From: an uncultured Oscillospiraceae bacterium | Lineage (GTDB): Bacteria; Bacillota; Clostridia; Oscillospirales; Ruminococcaceae | Reading direction: 5' to 3' | Assembly: GCA_910577365.1 (NCBI GenBank) | Contig: CAJTMU010000008.1 | Span: 1-64,000, forward strand | DNA length: 64,000 nucleotides | In this document: positions 8,915 through 17,232 of the stretch, one piece after another | Layout: the number at the start of each line of letters is the position of its first letter | How positions within the stretch are numbered: the first letter of the stretch is position 1 | Translations under genes and position numbers: made by a program | Notes under the pieces: generated by a model | The model's database searches: none | What the model was told of the DNA's origin: nothing | The model's input: only the letters and a program-made list of their open reading frames with translations

Positions 8915-9190
8915 ATGTACACAGACAAGACTTTAAAGTGTAAGGATTGCGGCGCTGATTTCGTGTTCACCGCGGGTGAGCAGGAATTCTACGCGGAAAA
9001 GGGATTCGTAAACGAGCCGCAGAGATGCAAAGCTTGCCGCGACGCTAAGAGAAGTGCAGGCAGAGGTGCCAGAACTTTTTTTGAAGCTACCTGCGCAGGC
9101 TGCGGCGGTGTTGCAAGAGTTCCCTTTGAGCCTAAGGGAGACAGACCCGTTTACTGCAGCGAGTGCTTCGCTAAGCAGAGAGAAGAGTAA
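8915..9190 (+). CDS. zinc-ribbon protein (zf-trcl family)
   Basis: The 91-residue protein has LKCKDCGADF, FTAGEQEFYAEKGF and RCKACRDAKR, the signature of the probable zinc-ribbon family zf-trcl. A second CxxC pair follows (CAGCGG, CSECF), so it can bind two zinc ions. Members often associate with nucleic acid or stress responses, but the function is not established. The start at 8915 follows AAGAGGT. An earlier ATG at 8897 has no site. It is preceded by a structured leader and followed by a terminator, so it is monocistronic. Confidence 0.85.
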   Translation: MYTDKTLKCKDCGADFVFTAGEQEFYAEKGFVNEPQRCKACRDAKRSAGRGARTFFEATCAGCGGVARVPFEPKGDRPVYCSECFAKQREE

Positions 9191-9254
9191 TCTTTTCGGA
9201 TCAAGATACATGGGCAATACCCCTGCATTCTTCCGTCTGGGCGAAAACAATTAG

Positions 9255-9290
9255 AAATCGGCTGTGCTTTTTTGGTACAGTCGATTTTTT
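9255..9290 (+). terminator. Rho-independent terminator
   Basis: AAATCGGCTGT and ACAGTCGATTTTTT form a stem with one or two mismatches followed by T6, closing the zinc-ribbon gene. Confidence 0.75.
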
Positions 9291-9406
9291 ATATGAAATA
9301 TAAAGGTTTTTTCTCCTATATTAGTAACCAAATTCTATGAATCGAATAAAATGTATTAACAGGAGCGCCGCGCGGGCAGGTGCTCGCATGGGCGGAGGTG
9401 TACGGT

Positions 9407-9577
9407 ATGAGAGGAAGATTTCCGAAAAGAAGAAAGGGGTGCCGTACCGGCGTAGCACTGGCGGTAGTGGCGTTCTTTGGGGCGCTGATGTGCTTATCTT
9501 TTTTTTCGGTTAAGCTTCTGCTGTTTATACTTGCCGTACTTCTGATTATTCTGGGCATTTTTCTGCTCAGGCTTTGA
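9407..9577 (+). CDS. 56-residue membrane protein preceding spoVM
   Basis: A basic N-terminus (MRGRFPKRRKGCR) is followed by hydrophobic stretches covering about residues 16-34 and 36-56, enough for one or two membrane helices. GGAGGTG is placed 8 bases before the ATG. It ends 13 bases before spoVM and shares its transcript and terminator. I do not recognise the family. The linkage suggests a role at the forespore or another cell membrane during sporulation, which is inference only. Confidence 0.6.
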   Translation: MRGRFPKRRKGCRTGVALAVVAFFGALMCLSFFSVKLLLFILAVLLIILGIFLLRL

Positions 9578-9590
9578 AAGGAGCATACAT

Positions 9591-9680
9591 ATGAAGGTGG
9601 TAGTGGTAAAAAGCCCGAAGCTGTTCGCGGGGCTGCTTAGGCTTATGTTTGGCATTAAAAGAGAAGCCGCGAACGAATAA
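9591..9680 (+). CDS. spoVM: stage V sporulation protein M, SpoVM
   Basis: The 29-residue peptide begins MKVVVVKSPKLFAGLLRLMF, closely resembling Bacillus subtilis SpoVM (26 residues; MKFYTIKLPKFLGG at its start). SpoVM is an amphipathic helix that recognises the positively curved forespore membrane and anchors the SpoIVA coat platform. The conserved Pro and Lys in KSPK are present. AAGGAG precedes the ATG at 7-8 bases. The short basic tail IKREAANE is slightly longer than in Bacillus. The gene is easily missed because of its size, and it is good evidence for an endospore former. Confidence 0.85.
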   Translation: MKVVVVKSPKLFAGLLRLMFGIKREAANE

Positions 9681-9685
9681 CGCCG

Positions 9686-9709
9686 ATCCCGCGCTGTAAA
9701 GCGCGGGAT
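9686..9709 (+). terminator. hairpin terminator after spoVM
   Basis: ATCCCGCGCT, loop GTAA, AGCGCGGGAT: a perfect 10-bp stem followed by ATTTCATATTT. It also lies downstream of the convergent fruK. Confidence 0.75.
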
Positions 9710-9731
9710 ATTTCATATTTAAGTGGGTTTA

Positions 9732-10634
9732 TTACAGTATTTGCCTTAAAAGCTCATAAATCTTGTTTTTTTTCGCAAGATCATCAGAGAACGCCGTCGC
9801 GCCGCCGCACGCCGTACCCAGCTTAAGCGCGTATTCATAATCTCCATCAGAAAGACCCGCAATAAATCCAGCTACCATGGAATCTCCCGCGCCAACGGAA
9901 TTTCTTACCTGTCCGCAGCACGCAGCGCACTTGTGCAAGGCTCCGCTGCCGTCTATCAGCAAAGCTCCGTCGCCCGCCATAGAAACAAGCACATTCTCAG
10001 CGCCCATCTCCTTCAATTTAAAAGCATGTTCAATTACCTCGTCGGTCGTACTCAGCTCTTTCCCGAACATTTCGCCCAGCTCATGGTTATTCGGCTTTAC
10101 CAGAAACGGCTTGTATTTCAGCGTGTTCAGCAGAAGCTTTCCCGCGGCGTCTACCGCGACACGGACATTCTTGCCCGAAACAAGCCGCAGTATCTTTTCA
10201 TAGGTATCGGCGGGCAGACTGTTCGGGATACTTCCCGCAAGCACCAGAATATCTTCGTCTTTTAGCTCGCCAAGCTTGTCATACAGCTTCTCGGCGGCGC
10301 TTTCGGATATCTCCGGTCCCTGCCCGTTTATCTCCGTTTCCTCCCGAGCCTTTATTTTTACGTTTATCCTTGTGCAGCCGCTATCCAGATAAATAAAATC
10401 GGTTTCAACACCGCGAGCATGCACGCCGTCCTCGACAGCCCTGCCCGTAAAGCCGGCCGCGAAGCCCAGCGCAACGGACTTAATCCCAAGCTCCGCCAGC
10501 ACCAGCGAAACGTTTATCCCCTTGCCACCGAAATATATCTGCTCCGACTTTGAGCGGTTAACTTCCCCCGCGGCAACGTTATCCAAACGAACCACATAAT
10601 CTATCGCGGGATTGAATGTCACAGTGTATATCAT
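9732..10634 (-). CDS. fruK: 1-phosphofructokinase
   Basis: The 300-residue PfkB-family kinase begins MIYTVTFNPAIDYVV, typical of FruK. It has YFGGKGINVSLVLAELG for sugar binding, AGSIPNSLP, and the C-terminal GAGDSMVAGF with the catalytic Asp and anion hole. It phosphorylates fructose-1-phosphate to fructose-1,6-bisphosphate. Tagatose-6-phosphate kinase is an alternative in the same family. No fructose PTS gene or FruR regulator is adjacent. It follows the TM1266-type regulator by 22 bases, so both are probably co-transcribed. Confidence 0.9.
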   Translation of the reverse strand: MIYTVTFNPAIDYVVRLDNVAAGEVNRSKSEQIYFGGKGINVSLVLAELGIKSVALGFAAGFTGRAVEDGVHARGVETDFIYLDSGCTRINVKIKAREETEINGQGPEISESAAEKLYDKLGELKDEDILVLAGSIPNSLPADTYEKILRLVSGKNVRVAVDAAGKLLLNTLKYKPFLVKPNNHELGEMFGKELSTTDEVIEHAFKLKEMGAENVLVSMAGDGALLIDGSGALHKCAACCGQVRNSVGAGDSMVAGFIAGLSDGDYEYALKLGTACGGATAFSDDLAKKNKIYELLRQIL

Positions 10635-10656
10635 CGCAAAAGCTCCTTAAAAGTTT

Positions 10657-10923
10657 TTATTCCGCCCGTTCGTCGGATATTACGCTCGAAAACGCGGTCT
10701 TTACGTTTACTCCCGAAAGCGCGCCGATACGCCCCGCAAGCGTAGATATCGTATCCTGCGGAGCGTCTATCGCTATGCTTATGATGTTTATTTTCCGCTG
10801 CTTATAGGGGATACCCATTCTGCCGATTATATATTCGCCATATTCGTGAAGTATTTCGTTCAGCCTTTGCACGGTGTCTCCGTTTTCAACTATAATACTC
10901 ATGACCGCCACTCTTGTCGCCAT
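10657..10923 (-). CDS. TM1266-family putative iron-only hydrogenase system regulator
   Basis: The 88-residue ACT/NikR-C-like protein has MATRVAVMSIIVENGD, LNEILHEYGEYIIGRMGIPY and INIISIAIDAPQDTISTLAG, hallmarks of the TM1266 family. In other anaerobes it accompanies the HydE/HydF/HydG maturases of [FeFe]-hydrogenase and is thought to be a regulator. Those genes are absent here and fruK follows instead. An interspersed repeat (10973-11110) lies directly upstream. GGAGG precedes the ATG. Confidence 0.85.
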   Translation of the reverse strand: MATRVAVMSIIVENGDTVQRLNEILHEYGEYIIGRMGIPYKQRKINIISIAIDAPQDTISTLAGRIGALSGVNVKTAFSSVISDERAE

Positions 10924-10972
10924 ACGCTTCCTCCATCATAAAGCCGCACAAACTGGGTGCGGCGCTATCTGA

Positions 10973-11110
10973 AATAAAGTGTTGTTCAAAACCAATTTAT
11001 TTTAAACAAAATTTTCCTCGGTCAGCCTGACAAGGCTAACTCCGCCTCGCGAAGCAAACCGTGTCAGGCTCTCTTGAAAAATTTTTTTGCCTAAACATCG
11101 CACTGCATAA
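10973..11110 (-). repeat. interspersed palindromic element, copy 2
   Basis: The internal hairpin is AGCCTGACA (11024-11032) / TGTCAGGCT (11062-11070). It is flanked by AAAATTTTCC and GAAAAATTTTTTT blocks that resemble the family ends. Read on the minus strand it lies upstream of the TM1266-type gene. It is a more diverged copy. Confidence 0.55.
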
Positions 11111-11168
11111 CTATTTTAGCACAACCAAATGGATTTGTCAATACTGGTAGCATAGCACCACGATGTCC

Positions 11169-13031
11169 TCAGGCGTAAAGATCTCCCGCGGTATCCTTGT
11201 AATATTCCGCCTGAGCCTCCCACAGCGCCATATATACCCCGCCTTTTGCAAGCAGCTCCTCATGAGAGCCGCGCTCCGCTATGCCGCCGTCCTCCATGAC
11301 GGTTATCTCGTCGCAGAAGCGGCAAGAGGACAGGCGATGCGAGATGTAGACGGCGGTCTTCGTGCCGACTATCCCGTTGAATTTGGTGTAGATATCGTGC
11401 TCGGAAATCGGGTCAAGAGAAGCGGTAGGCTCGTCAAGAATTATAAAGGGTGCGCTCTTGTATATCGCCCGCGCAAGGCAGAGCTTCTGTGCCTCGCCGC
11501 CCGATATCTCCACGCCGCGCTCGTCAAACTGCTTATAAAGACAAGTCTCAATGCCGTTTTCCATTTGGGAGAGCCGCTCGCCCAGACCCGCTCTTATCAC
11601 GCAGTCCTTTACCTGTTCTACTTCGTAATCCGTATCCGCCGCGACATTCTCCGCAATGCTGAACGAAAAAAGCTCTGAATCCTGAAACACCACTGAGAAC
11701 AGCGCCATGTAATCCTCATAGCTGTACTTTTTTATGTCTATGCCGTTGAGGGTTATCTCGCCCTCGGTGGGGTCGTAGAGCCTGCACAGCAGCTTTATCA
11801 GCGTGGATTTTCCGCAGCCGTTTTTCCCCACCAGCGCCATCTTTTCGCCTATCCTCCATTTGAGATTTACGTCCTTGAGAACAAACTGTTCCGATTTAGG
11901 ATATCTGAACCATACGTGCTTAAATTCAAATTCGTATTCATCGTCATCGCGCTTTTCGGTGGGAATGGTGCCCTTGTATTTTTCGTCGGGGATATCCACG
12001 AAATCGTAAACGTACTGCACGAACTCGGTATCTATCAGCATACTGCCGAAGCCGTTGGTAATGGCGCTTATGCCCTGACGTATCCTTGAAAAATACATCA
12101 CGAAGCTCACTATCTCGCCTACGGTAAGTATGCCCGTAACTACCCTCGCCGCCGCGAAGCCGTACAGTATCAGGCTCGAAGTCATCAGCAGCAGCCCTAT
12201 CACGGCATTTGACTCATAAATGCCCAGCAAACCCTTTTTCCAGCCGTTCAGTCTGTCCCTGACATTGCGCTCATATTCGTTTGTTATCAGCTCCTGCTCA
12301 CCATAAACGCGGACGTCCTTTCCGTTGCGGTAGTTGCGTATGATATCCTCGAGGTAGTGGTGCGCCGTCCTGCCGTATTGCAGTATCGCGCGGTCGTTGT
12401 TGACCTTAAGCAAGGGCTTATAGCCTCTTTTGCTGTTGTAAATACCTCTGATTATTTCGATAAGCGCTACCGAAACCGCCGCCGCGAGCAATCCCCACGC
12501 CGAGCTTACAAATCCCGCGAAGCCGTCAAGCCCCGAAGCGGTGCGGAATGCCAGCGGAGCGATAATGATTATTCCCGCGATAATGGAAACAAGACCCACG
12601 CCGCAGTCCAGAAAATTGTATATAAATCTCTGCATTCTTGCAAATCCCTGCTGCGCGCGTTGATGCTTGATATGGGTATCGGGGTCTTCGATGTGAACGA
12701 AATCCATATCGATTATTTTCCGCCAGATTATTCTCCGCATACTCGCCTTATAGCGGAACAGATGAGATTCGGTGCGCCTGTCAATCGTTTGTATCACTAT
12801 GAATATCGCAAGCTCCGCCACCGTGGTCACCGCCATAAAAACAAGTATGTCCCGCCACGGACGCGCGGACACCACCAAATCGATTATATTCGACACAATG
12901 TAAATATGCAGAAAGCTCTGCGCCGCGTGAAGCAGCTTTCCCGCGGAAATGCGCGCGGTGCGCCCCTTGTCCATTTCCTCAATCATTAAAATGCCGCGCT
13001 TTATAACGGCGAATTTTTCCTTAAAGGTCAT
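11169..13031 (-). CDS. ABC exporter half-transporter, second subunit
   Basis: The 620-residue protein has an N-terminal six-helix exporter domain and a C-terminal ATPase: Walker A GKNGCGKST, signature ISGGEAQ, Walker B FIILDEPTASLDP and switch ISHRL. The start at 13031 overlaps the end of the preceding gene by 11 bases and follows GAGGAGG, so translation is coupled. The two proteins are similar and probably form a heterodimeric exporter of drugs, lipids or peptides. No precursor peptide or immunity gene is nearby, so the cargo is unknown. Confidence 0.9.
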   Translation of the reverse strand: MTFKEKFAVIKRGILMIEEMDKGRTARISAGKLLHAAQSFLHIYIVSNIIDLVVSARPWRDILVFMAVTTVAELAIFIVIQTIDRRTESHLFRYKASMRRIIWRKIIDMDFVHIEDPDTHIKHQRAQQGFARMQRFIYNFLDCGVGLVSIIAGIIIIAPLAFRTASGLDGFAGFVSSAWGLLAAAVSVALIEIIRGIYNSKRGYKPLLKVNNDRAILQYGRTAHHYLEDIIRNYRNGKDVRVYGEQELITNEYERNVRDRLNGWKKGLLGIYESNAVIGLLLMTSSLILYGFAAARVVTGILTVGEIVSFVMYFSRIRQGISAITNGFGSMLIDTEFVQYVYDFVDIPDEKYKGTIPTEKRDDDEYEFEFKHVWFRYPKSEQFVLKDVNLKWRIGEKMALVGKNGCGKSTLIKLLCRLYDPTEGEITLNGIDIKKYSYEDYMALFSVVFQDSELFSFSIAENVAADTDYEVEQVKDCVIRAGLGERLSQMENGIETCLYKQFDERGVEISGGEAQKLCLARAIYKSAPFIILDEPTASLDPISEHDIYTKFNGIVGTKTAVYISHRLSSCRFCDEITVMEDGGIAERGSHEELLAKGGVYMALWEAQAEYYKDTAGDLYA

Positions 13032-14895
13032 CTCGCTCGCCCTCCTCTTTGTAATAGCTGCTCTGCATTTCAAACAGCTCCGCGTAAGTCCCGCCGAGCC
13101 TCATAAGATCCTCATGAGTGCCCTCCTCGGCAATGCCGCCGTCCGCTATCAGAATAATTCTGTCGCAGAAGCGGGTCGAGGCAAGCCTGTGCGAGATAAA
13201 CACGCTTGATTTGTCCTTTGCAAATTTGGAGTAGCTCAGATACATCTCCTGCTCCGCTATCGGGTCAAGCGCCGCCGTAGGCTCGTCGAGCAGCAGCACG
13301 GGCGCGTCCTTGTACAGCGCCTTTGCCAGCGCCAGCTTCTGCATTTGTCCGCCCGAAAGGTCGGTCGCGTCGTCGTACACTGTTTTGCACAGGCGGGTGT
13401 GCTCCTTTTCGGGCAGGCTCATCACCTTTTCATAAATGCCCGATTTTTTCATGCAGTCGCATACCCTTTCATAGTCGGTTTCCTCAGCTTTGCGCGACGA
13501 GATATTTTCAGCGATTGAAACGGGAAGCACCGTGATATCCTGAAAAACCGTGCTGAAAAGTCCGAAATATTCAAGACGGCTGAACTCGCTTATCGGCGTG
13601 CCGTTCAGCAATATCTCGCCCTCCGTCGGCTCGTAAAGCCCGCACATCAGCTTTATCAGCGTGGTCTTTCCCGCTCCGTTAAGTCCCACCATCGCCAGCC
13701 TTTCGCCCTTGTTCAGCCTGAACGAGATGTTTTTTATGGTAGGCTCCTCCGCGCCCGAATAGGTATAGCTCACATTGCGGAATTCTATCTCGCACCGACC
13801 CTCGGGCAGCGCCTTTCCCGCGGGAGCGGAGAGGCAGTCCTCCTGCTCCAGATAGCCGCGCAGATAGCAGACGTTGTTGGAGAGCCACTGAAACGCGCTT
13901 ATCTTGTCGCACCACTGCCTTATCGCGTCGGACAGCATGAATACCGAGTTGAAGTACAGCACGAAATCCCCCGCGCCTATCTGCCCGTCGATAACCAGCC
14001 ATATCACATAGATATACGCCGCGAAATTCCCCAGCGCCGCGACGATATGCCCGAGAATATCGTGCCGCCACGACCATTCGTCCTGCTGCTCATACCAGTT
14101 CAGCCGCTTGGCGAACACCCTGTCGTAAACCTTTTCCAGCCACCGCTGCATTCCGAATATTCGGATATCCTTGGCGGCGCTGTAATCCGAATCCGTGCCG
14201 ATATAGGTTATGTATTTAAGCTGGCGGTCGAAGGTCTGCCAGTTGTCCGCCATATTCCACACCCACTGCATTTTGTGCTTGTTGATGTAATATCTCGCCA
14301 CCGTCGGAACGCCGATCACAAGCACCAGCAGCGGGCTGAGCATGGATAGTATCCCGCCGAAGGACAGCGCGTTCAGCGCGGCTATCATAGTGTCCCCCAG
14401 CATATCCAGCGCGGAATTGCTGATAACGTTCGCCGCCGTATCCGCTTTGCGCAGCATATCGCTGACCCTCGGATCCTCGGTCTTTTCATATTTTATATAC
14501 ATTTTCTTGCGCATAAGCCTGTTGTAAAGCGAATAACTGTAAGAATACGACCCCACCATGCTCGAATACAGGGAGCAGCAGTACATGAAAAACGTCGCGA
14601 GCTGTCCCCCCGCTATCACCGCTGCGGCGGTAAGCCCCGTTCCCGGCGACATATCGAGAGCGAACTCTATCACCAGCTTATCGGTGAAGGTGAGGCACAG
14701 GGCGTTCGCCATGCTCATGACCACGTTTATCAGCGTCGCGGCAAACAGTCCGCGCGACGTGCGCCATGTGTCCCCGAGCACATAAAGCATATTCACCGCC
14801 GTGCCATACTTCATTTTCTTCTGTTCCTCGCGGTACTTGCGCCCCGACTCGGCGCGTTTCTCCTTAGTGTATTTCGCGATTTTTACCTTGTTCAT
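13021..14895 (-). CDS. ABC exporter half-transporter, first subunit
   Basis: The 624-residue fusion of a membrane domain and an ATPase has Walker A GLNGAGKTT, signature LSGGQMQ, Walker B VLLLDEPTAALDP and switch FISHRLAS. The charged N-terminus (MNKVKIAKYTKEKRAESGRK) is typical of clostridial pairs of this type. GGGAGG precedes the ATG. The Shine-Dalgarno site lies within about 20 bases of the right end of an interspersed repeat. The C-terminus (GERDDL) overlaps the start of the partner gene. Confidence 0.9.
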   Translation of the reverse strand: MNKVKIAKYTKEKRAESGRKYREEQKKMKYGTAVNMLYVLGDTWRTSRGLFAATLINVVMSMANALCLTFTDKLVIEFALDMSPGTGLTAAAVIAGGQLATFFMYCCSLYSSMVGSYSYSYSLYNRLMRKKMYIKYEKTEDPRVSDMLRKADTAANVISNSALDMLGDTMIAALNALSFGGILSMLSPLLVLVIGVPTVARYYINKHKMQWVWNMADNWQTFDRQLKYITYIGTDSDYSAAKDIRIFGMQRWLEKVYDRVFAKRLNWYEQQDEWSWRHDILGHIVAALGNFAAYIYVIWLVIDGQIGAGDFVLYFNSVFMLSDAIRQWCDKISAFQWLSNNVCYLRGYLEQEDCLSAPAGKALPEGRCEIEFRNVSYTYSGAEEPTIKNISFRLNKGERLAMVGLNGAGKTTLIKLMCGLYEPTEGEILLNGTPISEFSRLEYFGLFSTVFQDITVLPVSIAENISSRKAEETDYERVCDCMKKSGIYEKVMSLPEKEHTRLCKTVYDDATDLSGGQMQKLALAKALYKDAPVLLLDEPTAALDPIAEQEMYLSYSKFAKDKSSVFISHRLASTRFCDRIILIADGGIAEEGTHEDLMRLGGTYAELFEMQSSYYKEEGERDDL

Positions 14896-14904
14896 AATGC
14901 CTCC

Positions 14905-15045
14905 CGACTTAAATTAGAATTTTCCGAACCGTGACAGTTTGCTTTGCAAGCTGTTATTATTCCTCAGCGAAAGATCCACTCCGCTTCGCTACGTTGCACT
15001 TGCGCAAAGACTTTCGGAAAATTCCTGCTTGGGCGTTACGCAGCA
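14905..15045 (-). repeat. interspersed palindromic element, copy 3
   Basis: AATTTTCCGAA (14918-14928) and TTCGGAAAATT (15013-15023) are perfect 11-bp terminal inverted repeats. Read on the minus strand the right end leads directly into the Shine-Dalgarno site of the ABC exporter gene. Confidence 0.75.
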
Positions 15046-15263
15046 GTCCTTTGGGCGCTCTTTTGCTGCGCGGGCTTTTTGCCGCCGTTTTTTGAGTGCT
15101 CCCCTTTGCTCCGAGTTTTTCGCGCTGCTTTGAGCCTTTGTGTCTTTTAACTCGCCCTTTTGATTTCTGTGCTTATTATATCACAAAAAATATTGCTTGT
15201 GTTGATTTTGGAACGAAAGGTTAAAATACGGAACGAATTGCTTTTTATGAATTTTTGGAGGCA

Positions 15264-15289
15264 GCATATCGGTCATATGCCGTTATAAT
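15264..15289 (+). promoter_or_regulatory. candidate operator and -10 box upstream of the CstA-like gene
   Basis: GCATAT (15264-15269) and ATATGC (15275-15280) form an inverted repeat next to TATAAT at 15284-15289. No good -35 is visible, which would suit an activator-dependent promoter. Nothing else is recognisable between 15046 and 15461. Confidence 0.35.
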
Positions 15290-15461
15290 ATTGCAAACAT
15301 ATTAAAAGTCCATCAAAAACTTTTTTGCGGCATACGCATAATTAACATAAACATAGAGGACAATAACAACACATTTATACTGTTGCCAACTATCGCAATT
15401 ATCGTTTGCCAAATATTTACTACCAAAAATACGCAAACAGTTCTGATATGGAGTGATTTTA

Positions 15462-16895
15462 ATGATAACATTTTTATGCGCGCTGTTGATTCTCCTTCTA
15501 GGATATTATATGTACGGAAAGCTTGCCGAGCGGGTGTTCCGCCCCGACGACCGCCCCACGCCCGCCATGAACCACCCCGACGGAGTGGATTATGTACCCA
15601 TGAAAACATGGCGCGTTTTTCTGGTTCAGCTGCTGAATATCGCGGGCACGGGACCTATCTTCGGCGCACTTATGGGTGCGGTATTCGGACCTGTCGTGTA
15701 TTTATGGATAGTGTTCGGCTCGATACTCGGCGGCGCGGTTCACGACTACATGAGCGGCATGATATCGGTGAGAATGAACGGCGCATCTGTATCGGAAATC
15801 GTTGGAAAATATCTTGGAAAAGCCGCCAAGCTGATAATGCGGATTTTCTCGGTGATACTGCTGATATTGGTCGGTACGGTATTCACGACAAGCCCCGCCG
15901 CGCTGCTGGCAAGGCTTACTCCGTCATGGGCGAATTCGCTGTTCTGGGTGGCGGTGATACTCGCGTATTATTTTCTTGCAACATTGCTGCCGATCGATAA
16001 GCTGATAGGAAAATTGTACCCGATTTTTGGCGGAGTGCTTATCGTTATGGCGGTAGGTATCATGGCGGGACTGATGATAGGAGGCTATTATATCCCCGAA
16101 TTACGGATAGCCAATCTTCACCCCGACGGCAAGCCCGTGTTCCCGTATATGTTCATAACGGTGGCTTGCGGCGCTATATCGGGATTTCACGCCACACAGT
16201 CGCCGATGATGGCGCGCTGCATAAAATCCGAAAGGCACGGCAGAAAGGTGTTTTACGGCGCGATGATAGCCGAAAGCGTTATCGCGCTGGTTTGGGCAGC
16301 CGCGGGTGTAGCCTTTTACGGTGCTACGGGCGGCTTGCAGGAAGCACTGGCAGATCTTGGGCAATCGGGCGTCGTTTATGATATTTCCGTATCGCTGCTC
16401 GGAGTTGTCGGCGGAGCGCTGGCAATAATCGGCGTGGTGGTCTGCCCCGTTTCCTCGGGCGATACCGCGTTCAGAAGCGCCCGCCTCACCATCGCGGACT
16501 GGTTCAGGTTTGACCAGTCAAAATTACCGAAGCGTATAGCTATCACCATTCCCCTGCTTGCTGTCGGCGCGGTGCTGACGCAGTTGGATTTCGACGTTGT
16601 ATGGCGATATTTTTCATGGAGCAACCAGACGCTTGCAATGATAACCCTCTGGGCTGCCGCGGCATACCTTGTTCAAAGCGCCGAAAACCGTTGGTATTCG
16701 CTGATATGCGCACTTCCCGCGGCGTTTATGTCGGCTGTATCCTGCACCTATATTCTTATGGCGGACGAGGGCTTTAAAATTTCCGCAAAAATCGCTTACC
16801 CGATAGGAATATGCTTTGCGGCTGCTTGTGGAATTCTGTATGCCCTTAAATGCTCTAAAACACCATACGCAAATAGAAGGAAAAACGGCGCATAA
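15462..16895 (+). CDS. cstA: CstA-family carbon starvation / pyruvate-peptide transporter
   Basis: The 477-residue protein has about 12-14 hydrophobic segments. It carries conserved blocks of the CstA family (NHPDGVDYVPMKTW, LLNIAGTGPIFGALMG, GAISGFHATQSPMM and VVCPVSSGDTAFRSAR). E. coli CstA and BtsT carry pyruvate or peptides during carbon limitation. This is the shorter form common in Clostridia. The ATG at 15462 was chosen because GGAG lies 8 bases upstream. A GTG at 15453 would overlap that site. A strong terminator at 17087 follows. Confidence 0.88.
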   Translation: MITFLCALLILLLGYYMYGKLAERVFRPDDRPTPAMNHPDGVDYVPMKTWRVFLVQLLNIAGTGPIFGALMGAVFGPVVYLWIVFGSILGGAVHDYMSGMISVRMNGASVSEIVGKYLGKAAKLIMRIFSVILLILVGTVFTTSPAALLARLTPSWANSLFWVAVILAYYFLATLLPIDKLIGKLYPIFGGVLIVMAVGIMAGLMIGGYYIPELRIANLHPDGKPVFPYMFITVACGAISGFHATQSPMMARCIKSERHGRKVFYGAMIAESVIALVWAAAGVAFYGATGGLQEALADLGQSGVVYDISVSLLGVVGGALAIIGVVVCPVSSGDTAFRSARLTIADWFRFDQSKLPKRIAITIPLLAVGAVLTQLDFDVVWRYFSWSNQTLAMITLWAAAAYLVQSAENRWYSLICALPAAFMSAVSCTYILMADEGFKISAKIAYPIGICFAAACGILYALKCSKTPYANRRKNGA

Positions 16896-17009
16896 GCAAA
16901 ACCAAATTTCCCCATATAACGAGTTCAAGCCACCGACTATGTCGATGGCTTCTGCCTGTATGTAAGGCTGACCTAAGCTATGTTGCTGCAAAGATATGTT
17001 AACCTAAAG

Positions 17010-17152
17010 CCGATTATTTAAAAAATTTTAAAATTTCCGTAAGCACGCGCCGTTCGCTGCGCTCACTCCGCGCGATTGCGGAAACCGGTCGGAATTTGCA
17101 AAGCAAATTCCGACCTTTTTTGAAATTTCATGCGCCGACGCTGCGTTGTCAA
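17010..17152 (-). repeat. interspersed palindromic element, copy 4, containing a terminator
   Basis: Family-like ends (AAAATTTCCG on the left, GAAATTTCATGCGCCGACG on the right) enclose a hairpin. Unlike most copies its right end faces the 3' end of the gene before it (cstA). It appears to serve as that gene's terminator. Confidence 0.55.
17087..17121 (+). terminator. strong Rho-independent terminator of cstA
   Basis: GGTCGGAATTTGC (17087-17099) and GCAAATTCCGACC (17103-17115) pair perfectly around a 3-base loop, followed by T6. Confidence 0.85.
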
Positions 17153-17232
17153 TAGGCTTCAGCTATATTGACTTTAATTTTGTTATGTGTTATAATAAAA
17201 TATTATCAATTTATTACAAAAAGGAGAGCATC

